Positions 44,243 through 52,900 of a stretch of 64,000 nt of DNA are shown piece after piece (position 1 is the first letter of the stretch; every line of letters starts with the position of its first letter). Made by a program: the position numbers and the translations under genes. The DNA comes from Microbacterium capsulatum (GTDB lineage Bacteria > Actinomycetota > Actinomycetes > Actinomycetales > Microbacteriaceae): contig NZ_JAVFCB010000002.1 in the NCBI RefSeq assembly GCF_030865425.1, positions 372,001 through 436,000 of the forward strand, read 5' to 3'. The notes beneath the pieces are model-generated. The model was given only the letters and a program-made list of their open reading frames with translations, had not been told where the DNA came from and did not search any database.

Positions 44243-45952
44243 CTAGCGACGGGCGGACGCCGCGAGGGAGAGTCCGTGCCGGGTGTCGAGCAGATCCCTG
44301 GTGGATTCGACCTCGCGCGCGACCCGGGCCGGATCCCAGCCGAGCAGCGGCCCGAGAGCGTCCGCGATCTCCTCGAGGAACCGCTCGCTCACCGCGCCGG
44401 TGAACGCGAGGTCGGTGCGGCGCAGGATGACGTCCTCGAGGCGGACGACGAGTTCGTTCTCGACCATCCACTCCAGCTCGCGGGTGGACAGGTCGCCGCC
44501 GGCGAGCGGCGCGTCCGGCCCCTGCTCCACGTGCCGCCAGACGTCGGCCGCGCGCGTCCCGTAGCGGACCAGCAGCGTCTCGGCGCGCTCGCCCGCGCCG
44601 CCCAGGTGCTGTGCGATCCAGGTCGCCCGGGCGGCGTCTCCGACCGGGTAGTCCCGGCCGCCGCCGATCGCCCGGCCGGCCGTGGACACCACGCGGGTGC
44701 GCCCCAGGATGCCGAGGATCCGGTCGGACATCGTCTCGCCGAGCGCACGGAACGTCGTCCACTTGCCGCCGACCAGGCTGAGGTGCGGCACCGCGCGGCG
44801 GGAGTCCACCTCGATCCGGTAGTCGCGGGAGACGAAGCCGGGCGCGGTGTCCTCGTGCCGGGGGAGCGGACGGATCCCGCTGAACCGGTACACGATCTGA
44901 TCGCGGTGCACGGGGATGCCCGGGAACACGTGGCGCACGAGGGCGAAGAAGTAGTCGACCTCCTTCTCGGTGCACAGCGGCACCTCGCGAGGATCCGCAT
45001 CGATGTCGGTCGTGCCGACGAGTACGCGGCCCTTCAGGGGGTAGATCAGCACGATCCTGCCGTCGGAGTGCTCGAAGAAGATCTCCCGGCCCGCGGTCGC
45101 GGCCAGCAGCTCGGGGTTGTCCAGCACGATGTGCGAGCCCTTCGTGCCGCCCATGAAGCGGGTCAGCCCGCCCAGCCTCTCGTTGGTGAGGTCGGTCCAC
45201 GGGCCGGACGTGTTCACCACGACGTCGGCCGCGATCGCGAACTCGGCGCCGCTCTCGCGGTCGCGCACGAGGACCGCCTCGCCGTCGCGGCCGATCGCCT
45301 CGACGTAGTTCAGCGCGTGCGCGCCGGGGTGCGCGTCCCGCCCGTCCTGCAGCACGTCCAGGGCGAGCCGCTCCGGGTCGTGCATGGAGGCGTCGTAGTA
45401 CGTCGCCGTGTAGGCGATCCGCGGGTCGAGCGCGGGCAGCGCCGCCAGGGACTTCTTCCGCCCGACGAAGCGATGCCTCGGCACGGTGCCGCCGGCGCGG
45501 GAGAACAGGTCGTAGATGGTGAGGCCGACCTTGATGAGGACGGCCCCGCGCTCCTGCGGCTTGGTGGACCGGTGCCGGAGGAAGCGCAGCGGCGCGGCGA
45601 GGATCCCGGAGAACGTGGAGTAGATCGGGATCGTCGTCTCGAGCGGCTTCACGTAGTGCGGGGCGATGCGGATGAGGCCGTTGCGCTCGGTGACCGACTC
45701 CTTCACGAGACGGAACTCGCCGTTCTCGAGGTACCGGATGCCGCCGTGGATCATGTGGCTCGATGCGGACGAGGCGCCGGAGGCGAAGTCGCCGCGCTCG
45801 ACGAGCACCACGTCGACGCCCTGCAGCGCCAGGTCGCGGAACGTCGAGATCCCGTTGATCCCGCCGCCGATCACCAGAACCGTCGTGCGGCCCGACTCGC
45901 GGACCTCGGTCACCTCGGGGCGTTCAGCGGCGGTGCGGGTGTCGTCGGCCAT
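44243..45952 (-). CDS. glpD: Aerobic glycerol-3-phosphate dehydrogenase GlpD
   Basis: GlpD is a membrane-bound FAD enzyme that oxidises glycerol-3-phosphate to dihydroxyacetone phosphate and passes electrons to quinone. The 569-residue product has the FAD motif VLVIGGGINGIS near residue 25, the family signature ASSASSHMIHGGIRYLENGE, and GTKGSHIVLDNPE. A C-terminal domain of about 150 residues follows. The ATG at 45952 has AAGGAGAGAG upstream. With glpK it forms a glycerol catabolic pair, glpD first. Confidence 0.97.
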   Translation of the reverse strand: MADDTRTAAERPEVTEVRESGRTTVLVIGGGINGISTFRDLALQGVDVVLVERGDFASGASSASSHMIHGGIRYLENGEFRLVKESVTERNGLIRIAPHYVKPLETTIPIYSTFSGILAAPLRFLRHRSTKPQERGAVLIKVGLTIYDLFSRAGGTVPRHRFVGRKKSLAALPALDPRIAYTATYYDASMHDPERLALDVLQDGRDAHPGAHALNYVEAIGRDGEAVLVRDRESGAEFAIAADVVVNTSGPWTDLTNERLGGLTRFMGGTKGSHIVLDNPELLAATAGREIFFEHSDGRIVLIYPLKGRVLVGTTDIDADPREVPLCTEKEVDYFFALVRHVFPGIPVHRDQIVYRFSGIRPLPRHEDTAPGFVSRDYRIEVDSRRAVPHLSLVGGKWTTFRALGETMSDRILGILGRTRVVSTAGRAIGGGRDYPVGDAARATWIAQHLGGAGERAETLLVRYGTRAADVWRHVEQGPDAPLAGGDLSTRELEWMVENELVVRLEDVILRRTDLAFTGAVSERFLEEIADALGPLLGWDPARVAREVESTRDLLDTRHGLSLAASARR

Positions 45953-46046
45953 CGTCGTCTCTCTCCTTCCGGATGCTCACAGCATTCCACGGACGCGCCG
46001 GTGCAAGGGCGTGCCGGCGTCATGCTGCCGCCGAGACCGGATCCGC

Positions 46047-47186
46047 TCAGAGCGTCTCGGGCCCGGACCGGAACTCCCGGATGAGGTGCTCGACGACCGC
46101 GTGCAGATCGCCGTCGTGCGCGTCCGCGACGGCCAGCTGCCGCTGGTAGCTGGCGCCGTCGCGCAGGATGTCACCGACGCGGGCGAACTCCGAGGTGCAG
46201 CGCAGGTCCGCGGCCACCGGCGCCAGGCGCTCCAGCGTCTCGGCCAGGTGGTCGCGCACCGAGCACTGGGTGCCGTCGGCCGCGACGATCACCTGGGCGT
46301 CGAGCCCGTAGCGCGCCGCCCGCCATTTGTTCTCGCGGTGGAACCAGGGCGGCAGCACCCGCAGCGGACGGTGTTCGTCGAGGTCGCGGGAGAACGACTC
46401 GACCAGGACCTGGGTGAGGGCGGCGACCGCCGCGAGTTCGGACAGCGTCGACATGCCGTCGCACGCGCGGACCTCGACCGTACCCCAGCGCGGGGCGGGG
46501 CGGATGTCCCAGCGCACCTCGGTGGCGTCTGCCATCACGCCGGTGCGCACCATGTCCTCGAGGTAGGACTCGTACGCCGCCCAGTCGGGCAGCGGCCAGG
46601 GCAGTCCCGCCGTCGGCAGCTGCTGGAAGACCAGCGCGCGGTTGGACGCGTAGCCCGTGCGCTCCCCGGCCCAGAACGGGCTCGACGCGGCGAGGGCCTG
46701 CAGATGGGGGAGATAGGAGGTGAGCGCCCCGATGATCGGCAGCGCCTTGTCCCTGTCCTCCACGCCGACGTGCACGTGGATGCCCCAGATCATCATGTTC
46801 CGGCCCCACCACTGCGTCTTGTCGATGAGCGAGTGGTAGCGGGTCTTGTCGGTGACCTCCTGGTCGTACCACTGCGCGAACGGGTGACTGCCCGCGGAGA
46901 GCAGTTCGATGCCGGCCGGATCCGTGGCCCGCCGGACCGCGGCGATCGCGGCCGCGATGTCGCCCACGGCCGCGGCGACATCGGATCCGATCCCGCTCGT
47001 CACCTCGATCGTGTTGGTCAGCAGCTCGCCGGTGACGGTGTGCCGCTCGTCCGCGCTCGCCGTCTCCAGCACGTGCAGCAGCTCGGGGGCGCGGCCGACG
47101 AGATCGCCGGTGGCAGGGTCCGCCAGCATGAGTTCCCACTCCAGCCCCACGGTGGAGCGCGGCGACGATGCGAACTCGATCGGCAT
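46047..47186 (-). CDS. Carboxylate-amine ligase / glutamate-cysteine ligase (YbdK type)
   Basis: The 379-residue product belongs to the GCS2 family: VGLEWELMLADPATGDLVGR at the start, then TNTIEVTSG, IHVHVGVEDRDKALPIIGAL, YASNRALVFQQLPTAGLPWP, VEVRACDG and NKWRAARYGLDAQVIV. E. coli YbdK shows only weak glutamate-cysteine ligase activity, so the native substrates are open; actinobacteria use mycothiol rather than glutathione. It stands alone, 94 bases upstream of the glpD start region on the same strand. Confidence 0.92.
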   Translation of the reverse strand: MPIEFASSPRSTVGLEWELMLADPATGDLVGRAPELLHVLETASADERHTVTGELLTNTIEVTSGIGSDVAAAVGDIAAAIAAVRRATDPAGIELLSAGSHPFAQWYDQEVTDKTRYHSLIDKTQWWGRNMMIWGIHVHVGVEDRDKALPIIGALTSYLPHLQALAASSPFWAGERTGYASNRALVFQQLPTAGLPWPLPDWAAYESYLEDMVRTGVMADATEVRWDIRPAPRWGTVEVRACDGMSTLSELAAVAALTQVLVESFSRDLDEHRPLRVLPPWFHRENKWRAARYGLDAQVIVAADGTQCSVRDHLAETLERLAPVAADLRCTSEFARVGDILRDGASYQRQLAVADAHDGDLHAVVEHLIREFRSGPETL

Positions 47187-47256
47187 GGCGGCCTCGTTTC
47201 GGGTGCGGAAAACCGATGGCCAATGATGACATGACCCGGGGTGGACCGGGGTCTAC

Positions 47257-47267
47257 TATGTGCCGTA
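47257..47267. promoter_or_regulatory. Candidate operator before the GntR (FadR-type) gene
   Basis: TATGTGCCGTA, a diverged form of the palindrome TATGTCACGTA found before the dehydrogenase operon (48040) and of the form TATGTCACGTG at 57634. It overlaps TACTAT (47254-47259), a likely -10 of the regulator gene, so autoregulation is plausible. Confidence 0.5.
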
Positions 47268-47292
47268 TGACGCTGTACTACCAGGGCGTGGC

Positions 47293-47958
47293 ATGAACGC
47301 GGCCACGGGGATCCTTGTTCCGGCCGAGAGTCTGCGCGAGCAGGTCGAGCGCACGATCGCGGCGCGCATCGTGTCGGGGGAGTCCCTCCCGGGCGAGGTT
47401 CTCACCGTCCCGACGCTCGCGGGCGACTTCGGCGTGAGCGCGACACCGGTCCGCGAGGCGATGCTGAACCTGGCCCGGCGGGGGTTCCTGCAGCCGATCC
47501 GCAATCGCGGCTTCCAGGTCACAGAGGTCTCCGCCGACGAGCTGCGCCAGCTCAGCGACGTGCGGATCCTGCTCGAGGCGCCGCCGATGCGCATCGTCGC
47601 CGGGAACGTCGGCCCCGAGCTCGAGCAGGAGCTGCGCGCGCTCGCCGCGAGGATCATGCAGGCCGCGCAGGAGGGCCGGTTCGAGGAGTATCTCGAGTCC
47701 GACACCGCGTTCCACCTGCGCATCCTCGAGGCGACCGGCAACGCGAAGCTCGTCGACGTCGTGCGCGAGCTGCGTCAGCAGACCCGGCTCGTGGGTCTCG
47801 TGCATCTCGCGGAGACCGACGCGCTCATGCCGAGCGCGCGCGAGCACGGAGAACTCGTCGACCTGCTGGTCGCCGGTGACGGCCCGGGAGCGGAGGCGCT
47901 CATGCGACGCCACATCGGCCATGTGGGCGGCCTGTGGAGCGGTCTGGCCGAGGACTGA
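47293..47958 (+). CDS. GntR-family regulator, FadR/FCD type
   Basis: The 221-residue product has a winged-helix GntR domain (ERTIAARIVSGESLPGEVLT, then LAGDFGVSATPVREAMLNLA) and an all-helical FCD ligand domain with metal-site residues (Asp in ESDTAFHLRIL, and His in REHGELVDLL and RRHIGHV). FCD regulators usually sense carboxylic acids or amino acid derivatives. Placed next to the hydroxyproline genes, with a shared palindrome before three units, it is the likely local regulator. The ATG at 47293 is preferred to 47260 because the latter adds residues without homology. Confidence 0.9.
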   Translation: MNAATGILVPAESLREQVERTIAARIVSGESLPGEVLTVPTLAGDFGVSATPVREAMLNLARRGFLQPIRNRGFQVTEVSADELRQLSDVRILLEAPPMRIVAGNVGPELEQELRALAARIMQAAQEGRFEEYLESDTAFHLRILEATGNAKLVDVVRELRQQTRLVGLVHLAETDALMPSAREHGELVDLLVAGDGPGAEALMRRHIGHVGGLWSGLAED

Positions 47959-48039
47959 CGGGCCCTTCCAGGGCCGTCGTCGCGCCGCTCCGGCGTCCGG
48001 TGGGATTCGGGCTCGTCGGATCCGTCCACTTTGGGGTAA

Positions 48040-48050
48040 TATGTCACGTA
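48040..48050. promoter_or_regulatory. Operator-like palindrome before the dehydrogenase operon
   Basis: TATGTCACGTA, a near-perfect inverted repeat about a central C that matches the TnGTnACnA pattern of FadR-type regulators. It directly follows TAATAT (48037-48042, a likely -10) and lies 18 bases before the first gene. A 23-base stretch around it (48035-48057) recurs with one change at 57629-57651. Confidence 0.7.
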
Positions 48051-48067
48051 GTACAAGGAGGTGACGG

Positions 48068-49228
48068 ATGCGGATCATCGTGATCGGCGCAGGCGCGGTC
48101 GGCGCCGCGTGCGCTCTCGCACTCACCGAGGCGGGTGCCGAGGTGGTCGTGATCGACCGCGTCGGCGTGGCGGGGGAGACCTCCAGCCGCTGCGAGGGGA
48201 ACATCCTCGTCTCCGACAAGGAGCCCGGTGCCGAGGCCCTCCTCGCGATCGAGGCGAACCGCGCCTGGCGAGCACTCGCGTCCCGTCTCGACGATGACCG
48301 CGTCCCCGGGCAGCCGGCGACCGAGTTCGAGGCCAAGGGCGGCATCGTCGTCGCCTTCGGGGCCGGCGCCGGTGCGCTGGGATCCTTCGCGCAGTCCCAG
48401 GGCGGGATCGGGATCCGCACGGAGCGGCTCGACGAGGACGCCCTGCGCGCCGCCGAACCGCACCTCACCCCGGAGGTCTCCTTCGGGGTGCACTACCCGG
48501 ACGATGCCCAGGTGCAGCCGAGTCTCGCCGCGCAGGCGATGCTCGCCCGCGCCCGTCACCTCGGCGCCGCGCTGCGGATCGACGAGGTCGTCGCCGGCGT
48601 CGTCACGGGCGACCGGGTGACCGGCGTACGCACTCGCTCGGGCCTGATCGAGGCGGACGCGGTCGTCAACTGCGCGGGCCCCTGGGCAGGCGAGGCGGCC
48701 GCGCTGTTCGGCGCCGAACTCGACATCCGACCGCGCCGCGGCACGATCCTCGTCACGGCGGCGATGCCGCAGCGCGTCTTCCACAAGGTGTACGACGCCG
48801 ACTACGTGAGCGCGGTCGGATCCGGCGACGCGGCGCTGCAGACGTCGACCGTCGTGGAGTCCACCCCGTCCGGGACGGTGCTGATCGGATCCAGCCGCGA
48901 ACGCGTCGGCTTCTCCGACGAGGGCCTGCTGGCGCCGCTCTCCGAGATCGCCGCCAAGGCCACCCGGCTCTTCCCGTTCCTCGAGGACACGATGCTTCTG
49001 CGCACCTACTTCGGCTTCCGCCCCTTCGCCCCGGACCACCTGCCCGCGATCGGCGCCGACGCGCGGATCGCCGGCCTGTTCCACGCCGCCGGGCACGAGG
49101 GTGCCGGGATCGGGCTCGCTCCGACGACCGGTGAGCTCATCGCGCACGCCGTGCTCGGCACGCCGGCGCCGCTCGACCCGACCCCGTTCCTGCCCTCCCG
49201 TGCGACGTTGCAGGGAGTCCCCGCATGA
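48068..49228 (+). CDS. FAD-dependent D-hydroxyproline dehydrogenase subunit (DAO family)
   Basis: The 386-residue product is a DAO-fold flavoprotein: dinucleotide motif IIVIGAGAVGAACALALTEA at the start, SSRCEGNILVSDK, GAVVNCAGPWAGEA-like (ADAVVNCAGPWAGEAAALF) and the C-terminal FAD motif FHAAGHEGAGIGLAPTTGEL. With the next two genes it resembles HcnABC/opine-oxidase-type complexes known to act as D-hydroxyproline dehydrogenase. It probably oxidises cis-4-hydroxy-D-proline. The ATG follows an ideal site, AAGGAGGTGA. First gene of a six-gene operon. Confidence 0.85.
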   Translation: MRIIVIGAGAVGAACALALTEAGAEVVVIDRVGVAGETSSRCEGNILVSDKEPGAEALLAIEANRAWRALASRLDDDRVPGQPATEFEAKGGIVVAFGAGAGALGSFAQSQGGIGIRTERLDEDALRAAEPHLTPEVSFGVHYPDDAQVQPSLAAQAMLARARHLGAALRIDEVVAGVVTGDRVTGVRTRSGLIEADAVVNCAGPWAGEAAALFGAELDIRPRRGTILVTAAMPQRVFHKVYDADYVSAVGSGDAALQTSTVVESTPSGTVLIGSSRERVGFSDEGLLAPLSEIAAKATRLFPFLEDTMLLRTYFGFRPFAPDHLPAIGADARIAGLFHAAGHEGAGIGLAPTTGELIAHAVLGTPAPLDPTPFLPSRATLQGVPA

Positions 49229-49470
49229 GCGTCCGCATCACCGTGGACGGCGAGACCGTGCAGGGCGTCGACGGGCAGACCATCGCCGGAGTGCTGCTCG
49301 GCGCGGGCCGGCGCACCTGGCGGACCGCCGCGGGCGCCGAGCGCGGCATCTTCTGCGGCATCGGCATCTGCCAGGACTGCGTGCTCACCGTCAACGGGGT
49401 GGAGGGCGTGCGCGCCTGCCAGCGCCCCGCGGTCGACGGCGACGTCATCGTCTGCGAGGTGCGCGCATGA
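49225..49470 (+). CDS. Small [2Fe-2S] subunit of the dehydrogenase
   Basis: The 81-residue protein has a ferredoxin-like fold with cysteines in FCGIGICQDC and a later Cys in VEGVRACQRP, the layout of the small (HcnA-like) subunit of D-hydroxyproline dehydrogenase and related amine oxidoreductases. It would pass electrons between the flavins. It overlaps the genes on both sides (ATGA), which supports a complex with fixed subunit ratio. Confidence 0.88.
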   Translation: MSVRITVDGETVQGVDGQTIAGVLLGAGRRTWRTAAGAERGIFCGIGICQDCVLTVNGVEGVRACQRPAVDGDVIVCEVRA

Positions 49471-50891
49471 CCGCCGCGAAGACCTCTTCCCGCCGGATCG
49501 TCGTGATCGGCGCAGGCCCCGCCGGGCTCGCCGCCGCCGCGGCCGCCGTCCAGGCCGGGGCCGACGTCACGATCGTGGACGAGGGCGAGCATGTCGGCGG
49601 CCAGTTCTGGCGCCATCATCCCGCGCTCACCGATCCCCGGCTGCAGCACCAGCTCGGCCGGTTCGGCGCGCTGCAGGAGGCTCTCGCCGACGTGCGCGTG
49701 CTCAGCTCGACGAGCGTCTGGCGCGTCGAGCCGTCCGAGCCGGCGCGCGTGCACGTGCTGACCGGACCGGTCGACGCCGCGGACCGCCGCGGCGAGACGC
49801 TCGAGGCGGACGCCGTCGTCGTCGCCACCGGCGCGCACGACCGGGTCCTGCCCATCCCGGGCTGGACGCTGCCGGGCGTGACCTCGGCGGGCGCCGCGCA
49901 GGCCCTGGCGAAGCGCGACGGCGCCTCCCTCGGGACGCGCACGGTCGTCGCCGGAGCGGGCCCGTTCCTGCTGCCGGTCGCGCAGAGCGTCGCCCGCGTC
50001 GGCGGCGAGGTCGCCGAGGTCGTCGAGGCCGCGAGCACCAGCGCGATCCTGCGCGGCTGGGGCCGTCGCCCGTGGGAGCTCACCGGAGCCGCGGGCAAGG
50101 CCGGCGAGCTCGGATCGTACGTCGCGACCCTCGTCGGCACCCGCACCCCGTACCGCTTCGGGAGCGCGGTGACCCGCATCCACGGCACCGCTTCGGTCGA
50201 GGCGGTCACCGTGCAGCGGATCGACGCGGACTGGCGCCCGATCCCGGACACCGAGCGGATCATCGAGTGCGACGCGGTCGCGCTCGGCCACGGCTTCACG
50301 CCGCGCCTGGAGACGGCGATCCAGTTCGGCTGCGCCATCACCGCCGAGCGCTTCGTGCGCGTCGACGACCAGCAGCAGACCAGCGTCCCCGGCGTCTTCG
50401 CCGCGGGCGAGATCACCGGGATCGGCGGCGCCGACGCAGCCCTCGCGGAGGGCGCGGTTGCCGGCCTCGCCGCCGCCGGCGTTCGGGGCGCCGACCTGCG
50501 CTACCGCGCGCCGCTCGCCGCCCGGCGCCGGATGCGCGCGTTCGCGACCCGCCTCGGCACGCACCGGATCGGATCCGGCTGGACCGCCTGGCTCGAGCCG
50601 GACACGCTCGTCTGCCGCTGCGAGTCCGTGCCGGTCGCCCGGCTCCGCGAGTACGCCGAGGCGTCGTCGCGGGGCATGCGGCTCGCCACCCGTGCCGGCC
50701 TCGGCGCCTGCCAGGGCCGCACCTGCGGGCGCAGCGTCGAGGACATCCTCGGCACCCACGAGGGCGCGGGCTTCGACCGGCGCCCCGTGCTCTCCTCGGT
50801 GCGGATCGGCGAACTCGCCGCCGTCCGCGACCGCCCAGAAACCCCCGAAACCTCCACACTCCACGACCCCTCTTTCAACAAGGAGCAGTAA
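49467..50891 (+). CDS. FAD/NAD(P)-binding large subunit of the dehydrogenase
   Basis: The 474-residue product has two dinucleotide folds (RIVVIGAGPAGLAAAAAAVQ near residue 8; TRTVVAGAGPFLLPVAQSVA near 155) and VGGQFWRHHP. The C-terminal Cys-rich region (LVCRCESVPVARL, GLGACQGRTCG) resembles the BFD-like [2Fe-2S] domain of HcnB/SoxA-type subunits. It completes the three-part dehydrogenase. The start overlaps the previous stop, and its TAA overlaps the next ATG. Confidence 0.88.
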   Translation: MTAAKTSSRRIVVIGAGPAGLAAAAAAVQAGADVTIVDEGEHVGGQFWRHHPALTDPRLQHQLGRFGALQEALADVRVLSSTSVWRVEPSEPARVHVLTGPVDAADRRGETLEADAVVVATGAHDRVLPIPGWTLPGVTSAGAAQALAKRDGASLGTRTVVAGAGPFLLPVAQSVARVGGEVAEVVEAASTSAILRGWGRRPWELTGAAGKAGELGSYVATLVGTRTPYRFGSAVTRIHGTASVEAVTVQRIDADWRPIPDTERIIECDAVALGHGFTPRLETAIQFGCAITAERFVRVDDQQQTSVPGVFAAGEITGIGGADAALAEGAVAGLAAAGVRGADLRYRAPLAARRRMRAFATRLGTHRIGSGWTAWLEPDTLVCRCESVPVARLREYAEASSRGMRLATRAGLGACQGRTCGRSVEDILGTHEGAGFDRRPVLSSVRIGELAAVRDRPETPETSTLHDPSFNKEQ

Positions 50892-51823
50892 TGACCGAGC
50901 AGAACATGGACCTGGGCGGCGTCGTCGTCGCCACCACCCTGGCGTTCAAGGAAGACGCCTCGGCCCCGGCCGGCCTCGCCGTCGACTACGACAAGTTCGG
51001 CGAGCACGTCGACTTCCTGATGTCGAACGGCTGCCGCGGCGTCGGCCCGAACGGATCCCTGGGCGAGTACTCCTCGCTCACCGACGAGGAGCGCCGCAAG
51101 GTGATCCAGGTCGCCGTCGAGGCCGTCGACGGTCGCGGCATCGTGATCGCCGGCGTGCACGGCGTGGGCAGCCACCAGGCGCGGAAGTGGGCGGAGCTCG
51201 CCCGCGAGGACGGCGCGGACGGCGTGCTGCTGCTGCCGCCGACCCTCTACCGCGCCAACGAGGGCGAGGTCATCGCGCACTTCGAGGAGGTCGCGAAGGC
51301 GGGCCTGCCGATCATGGCGTACAACAACCCCTACGACACCAAGGTCGACCTTGTCCCGTCGCTCGTCGCCAAGCTCGCGCAGATCCCCGAGGTCGTCGCG
51401 ATCAAGGAGTTCTCCGGCGACGTGCGCCGCGTGTACGAGATCAAGGAGCTCTGCGACATCGACATCATCGCCGGTGCCGACGACGTGCTCTTCGAGCTCA
51501 TGGTCAACGGCGCGGTGGGCTGGTTCGCCGGCTACCCGAACGCGTTCCCGCGCGAGGCGGTCGAGCTGTACAACCTCTGCAAGGACGGCAACTGGCACGA
51601 GGCCAAGGCGCTCTACGAGCAGCTCGTCGCCGTGTTCCGCTGGGACTCGCGCACCGAGTTCGTGCAGGCGATCAAGCTCTCGATGGACATCTGCGGCAAC
51701 TCGTACGGCGGCCCGACCCGCCCGCCGCGTGGCCCGCTCTCGGACGAGCAGCGCGCCCAGGTGACCGCGGACACCGAGCGCGCCCTCGCGGCCCTCGCCA
51801 CCCGTCGCGCGGCGGTCGTCTGA
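50891..51823 (+). CDS. DapA-family lyase, likely pyrroline-4-hydroxy-2-carboxylate deaminase
   Basis: The 310-residue product is a dihydrodipicolinate-synthase-family TIM barrel: GVGPNGSLGEYSSLTDEER, the catalytic Tyr144 in MAYNNPYDT and Schiff-base Lys172 in VVAIKEFSGD. In hydroxyproline catabolism such a protein turns pyrroline-4-hydroxy-2-carboxylate into 2-oxoglutarate semialdehyde and ammonia. The neighbouring dehydrogenase and aldehyde dehydrogenase make that role more likely than lysine synthesis. The ATG overlaps the previous stop (TAATG). Confidence 0.88.
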   Translation: MTEQNMDLGGVVVATTLAFKEDASAPAGLAVDYDKFGEHVDFLMSNGCRGVGPNGSLGEYSSLTDEERRKVIQVAVEAVDGRGIVIAGVHGVGSHQARKWAELAREDGADGVLLLPPTLYRANEGEVIAHFEEVAKAGLPIMAYNNPYDTKVDLVPSLVAKLAQIPEVVAIKEFSGDVRRVYEIKELCDIDIIAGADDVLFELMVNGAVGWFAGYPNAFPREAVELYNLCKDGNWHEAKALYEQLVAVFRWDSRTEFVQAIKLSMDICGNSYGGPTRPPRGPLSDEQRAQVTADTERALAALATRRAAVV

Positions 51824-51888
51824 TGCGCGGGCTGCCCTGGGCCGAGTATCGAGGCCGTCGACTCCCGCTCGTGACGGGAGCACGCTGA
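51823..51888 (+). CDS. 21-residue ORF coupled between two genes
   Basis: The ATG overlaps the stop of the DapA-family gene (TGATG) and its TGA overlaps the ATG of the epimerase gene (TGATG), so ribosomes could pass through all three. The peptide is MRGLPWAEYRGRRLPLVTGA followed by R. No ribosome site of its own is needed in such coupling. It could also be a remnant of an earlier start of the next gene, which also begins MRG. No function is known. Confidence 0.4.
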   Translation: MRGLPWAEYRGRRLPLVTGAR

Positions 51889-52889
51889 TGCGCGGGCGCC
51901 GGGTGATCCAGGCGGTCGACTCCCACACCGAGGGGATGCCGACGCGCGTCGTCACCGGTGGCGTCGGCCGGATCCCCGGCGCCACCATGAACGACCGTCG
52001 CCTGTACGCGATGGAGCACCTCGACCACCTGCGCGGCTTCCTCATGAACGAGCCGCGCGGGCACGCCGCGATGTCCGGCGCGTTGCTGCAGCCGCCGGCG
52101 CGGGACGACGCCGACTGGGGCGTGGTGTTCATCGAGGCGTCCGGGTTCCTGCCGATGTGCGGGCACGGCACGATCGGCGTCGCCACGGTGCTGGTCGAGA
52201 CCGGGATGGTCGAGGTCACCGAGCCGGTGACCGAGATCCGCCTCGACGTGCCCGCCGGGCTCGTCATCGCCCGGGTGTCCGTCGAGGACGGCCGTGCGGT
52301 CGACGTGACGATCGAGAACGTGCCGAGCTTCGTGGACCGCCTCGATGAGCGGATCGACGTGCCGGGGATCGGCGAGATCACGTACTCGGTCGCGTTCGGC
52401 GGCAATTTCTACGCGCTCGTCGACCTCGACGAGGTCGGCCTGCCGTTCGACCGTGCACGTCAGGACGACATCCTCCGCGCCGGCCTCACCATCATGGACG
52501 CGATCAACGAGCAGGCGCCGCCCGTGCACCCCGTGCTCGAGGGCGCGAACCATGTGCATCACGTGGAGTTCATCGCTCCGGGATCCGACGCGGTCCGCTC
52601 GCGGCACGCGATGGCGATCCACCCGGGCTGGTTCGACCGGTCGCCCTGCGGCACCGGCACGAGCGCGCGGATGGCCGAGCTGCACGCCCGCGGCGAGCTC
52701 GCCCTGGACACGCCGTTCGTGAACGAGTCGTTCATCGGCACCGAGTTCACCGGGCGGGTGATCGCCGAGACCACGGTGGGCGACCGCCCGGCCGTGATCC
52801 CCACCATCACCGGACGGGCCTGGGTCACCGGGCTTGGCCAGTACATCCTCGACGAGAACGACCCGTTCCCCGAGGGATTCGTCTTCTGA
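51888..52889 (+). CDS. 4-hydroxyproline 2-epimerase (proline racemase family)
   Basis: The enzyme turns trans-4-hydroxy-L-proline into cis-4-hydroxy-D-proline, the first step of the pathway. The 333-residue product has both catalytic cysteines: Cys91 in LPMCGHGTIGV and Cys254 in RSPCGTGTSARMA. The DSHTEGMPTRVV start and the NHVHHVEFIAPGSD stretch are typical. Two cysteines point to a racemase or epimerase rather than a dehydratase. It is located between the deaminase and the aldehyde dehydrogenase of the same pathway. Confidence 0.88.
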   Translation: MRGRRVIQAVDSHTEGMPTRVVTGGVGRIPGATMNDRRLYAMEHLDHLRGFLMNEPRGHAAMSGALLQPPARDDADWGVVFIEASGFLPMCGHGTIGVATVLVETGMVEVTEPVTEIRLDVPAGLVIARVSVEDGRAVDVTIENVPSFVDRLDERIDVPGIGEITYSVAFGGNFYALVDLDEVGLPFDRARQDDILRAGLTIMDAINEQAPPVHPVLEGANHVHHVEFIAPGSDAVRSRHAMAIHPGWFDRSPCGTGTSARMAELHARGELALDTPFVNESFIGTEFTGRVIAETTVGDRPAVIPTITGRAWVTGLGQYILDENDPFPEGFVF

Positions 52890-52900
52890 CAGAGGGAAGC

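Noticed and set aside
47260..47292. Earlier ATG for the FadR-type regulator
   Set aside because: The extra 11 residues show no family similarity and the start would fall inside the operator.
50891..51823. DapA of lysine synthesis
   Set aside because: The fold matches, but the gene is embedded and coupled in a hydroxyproline operon, so a deaminase role is favoured.
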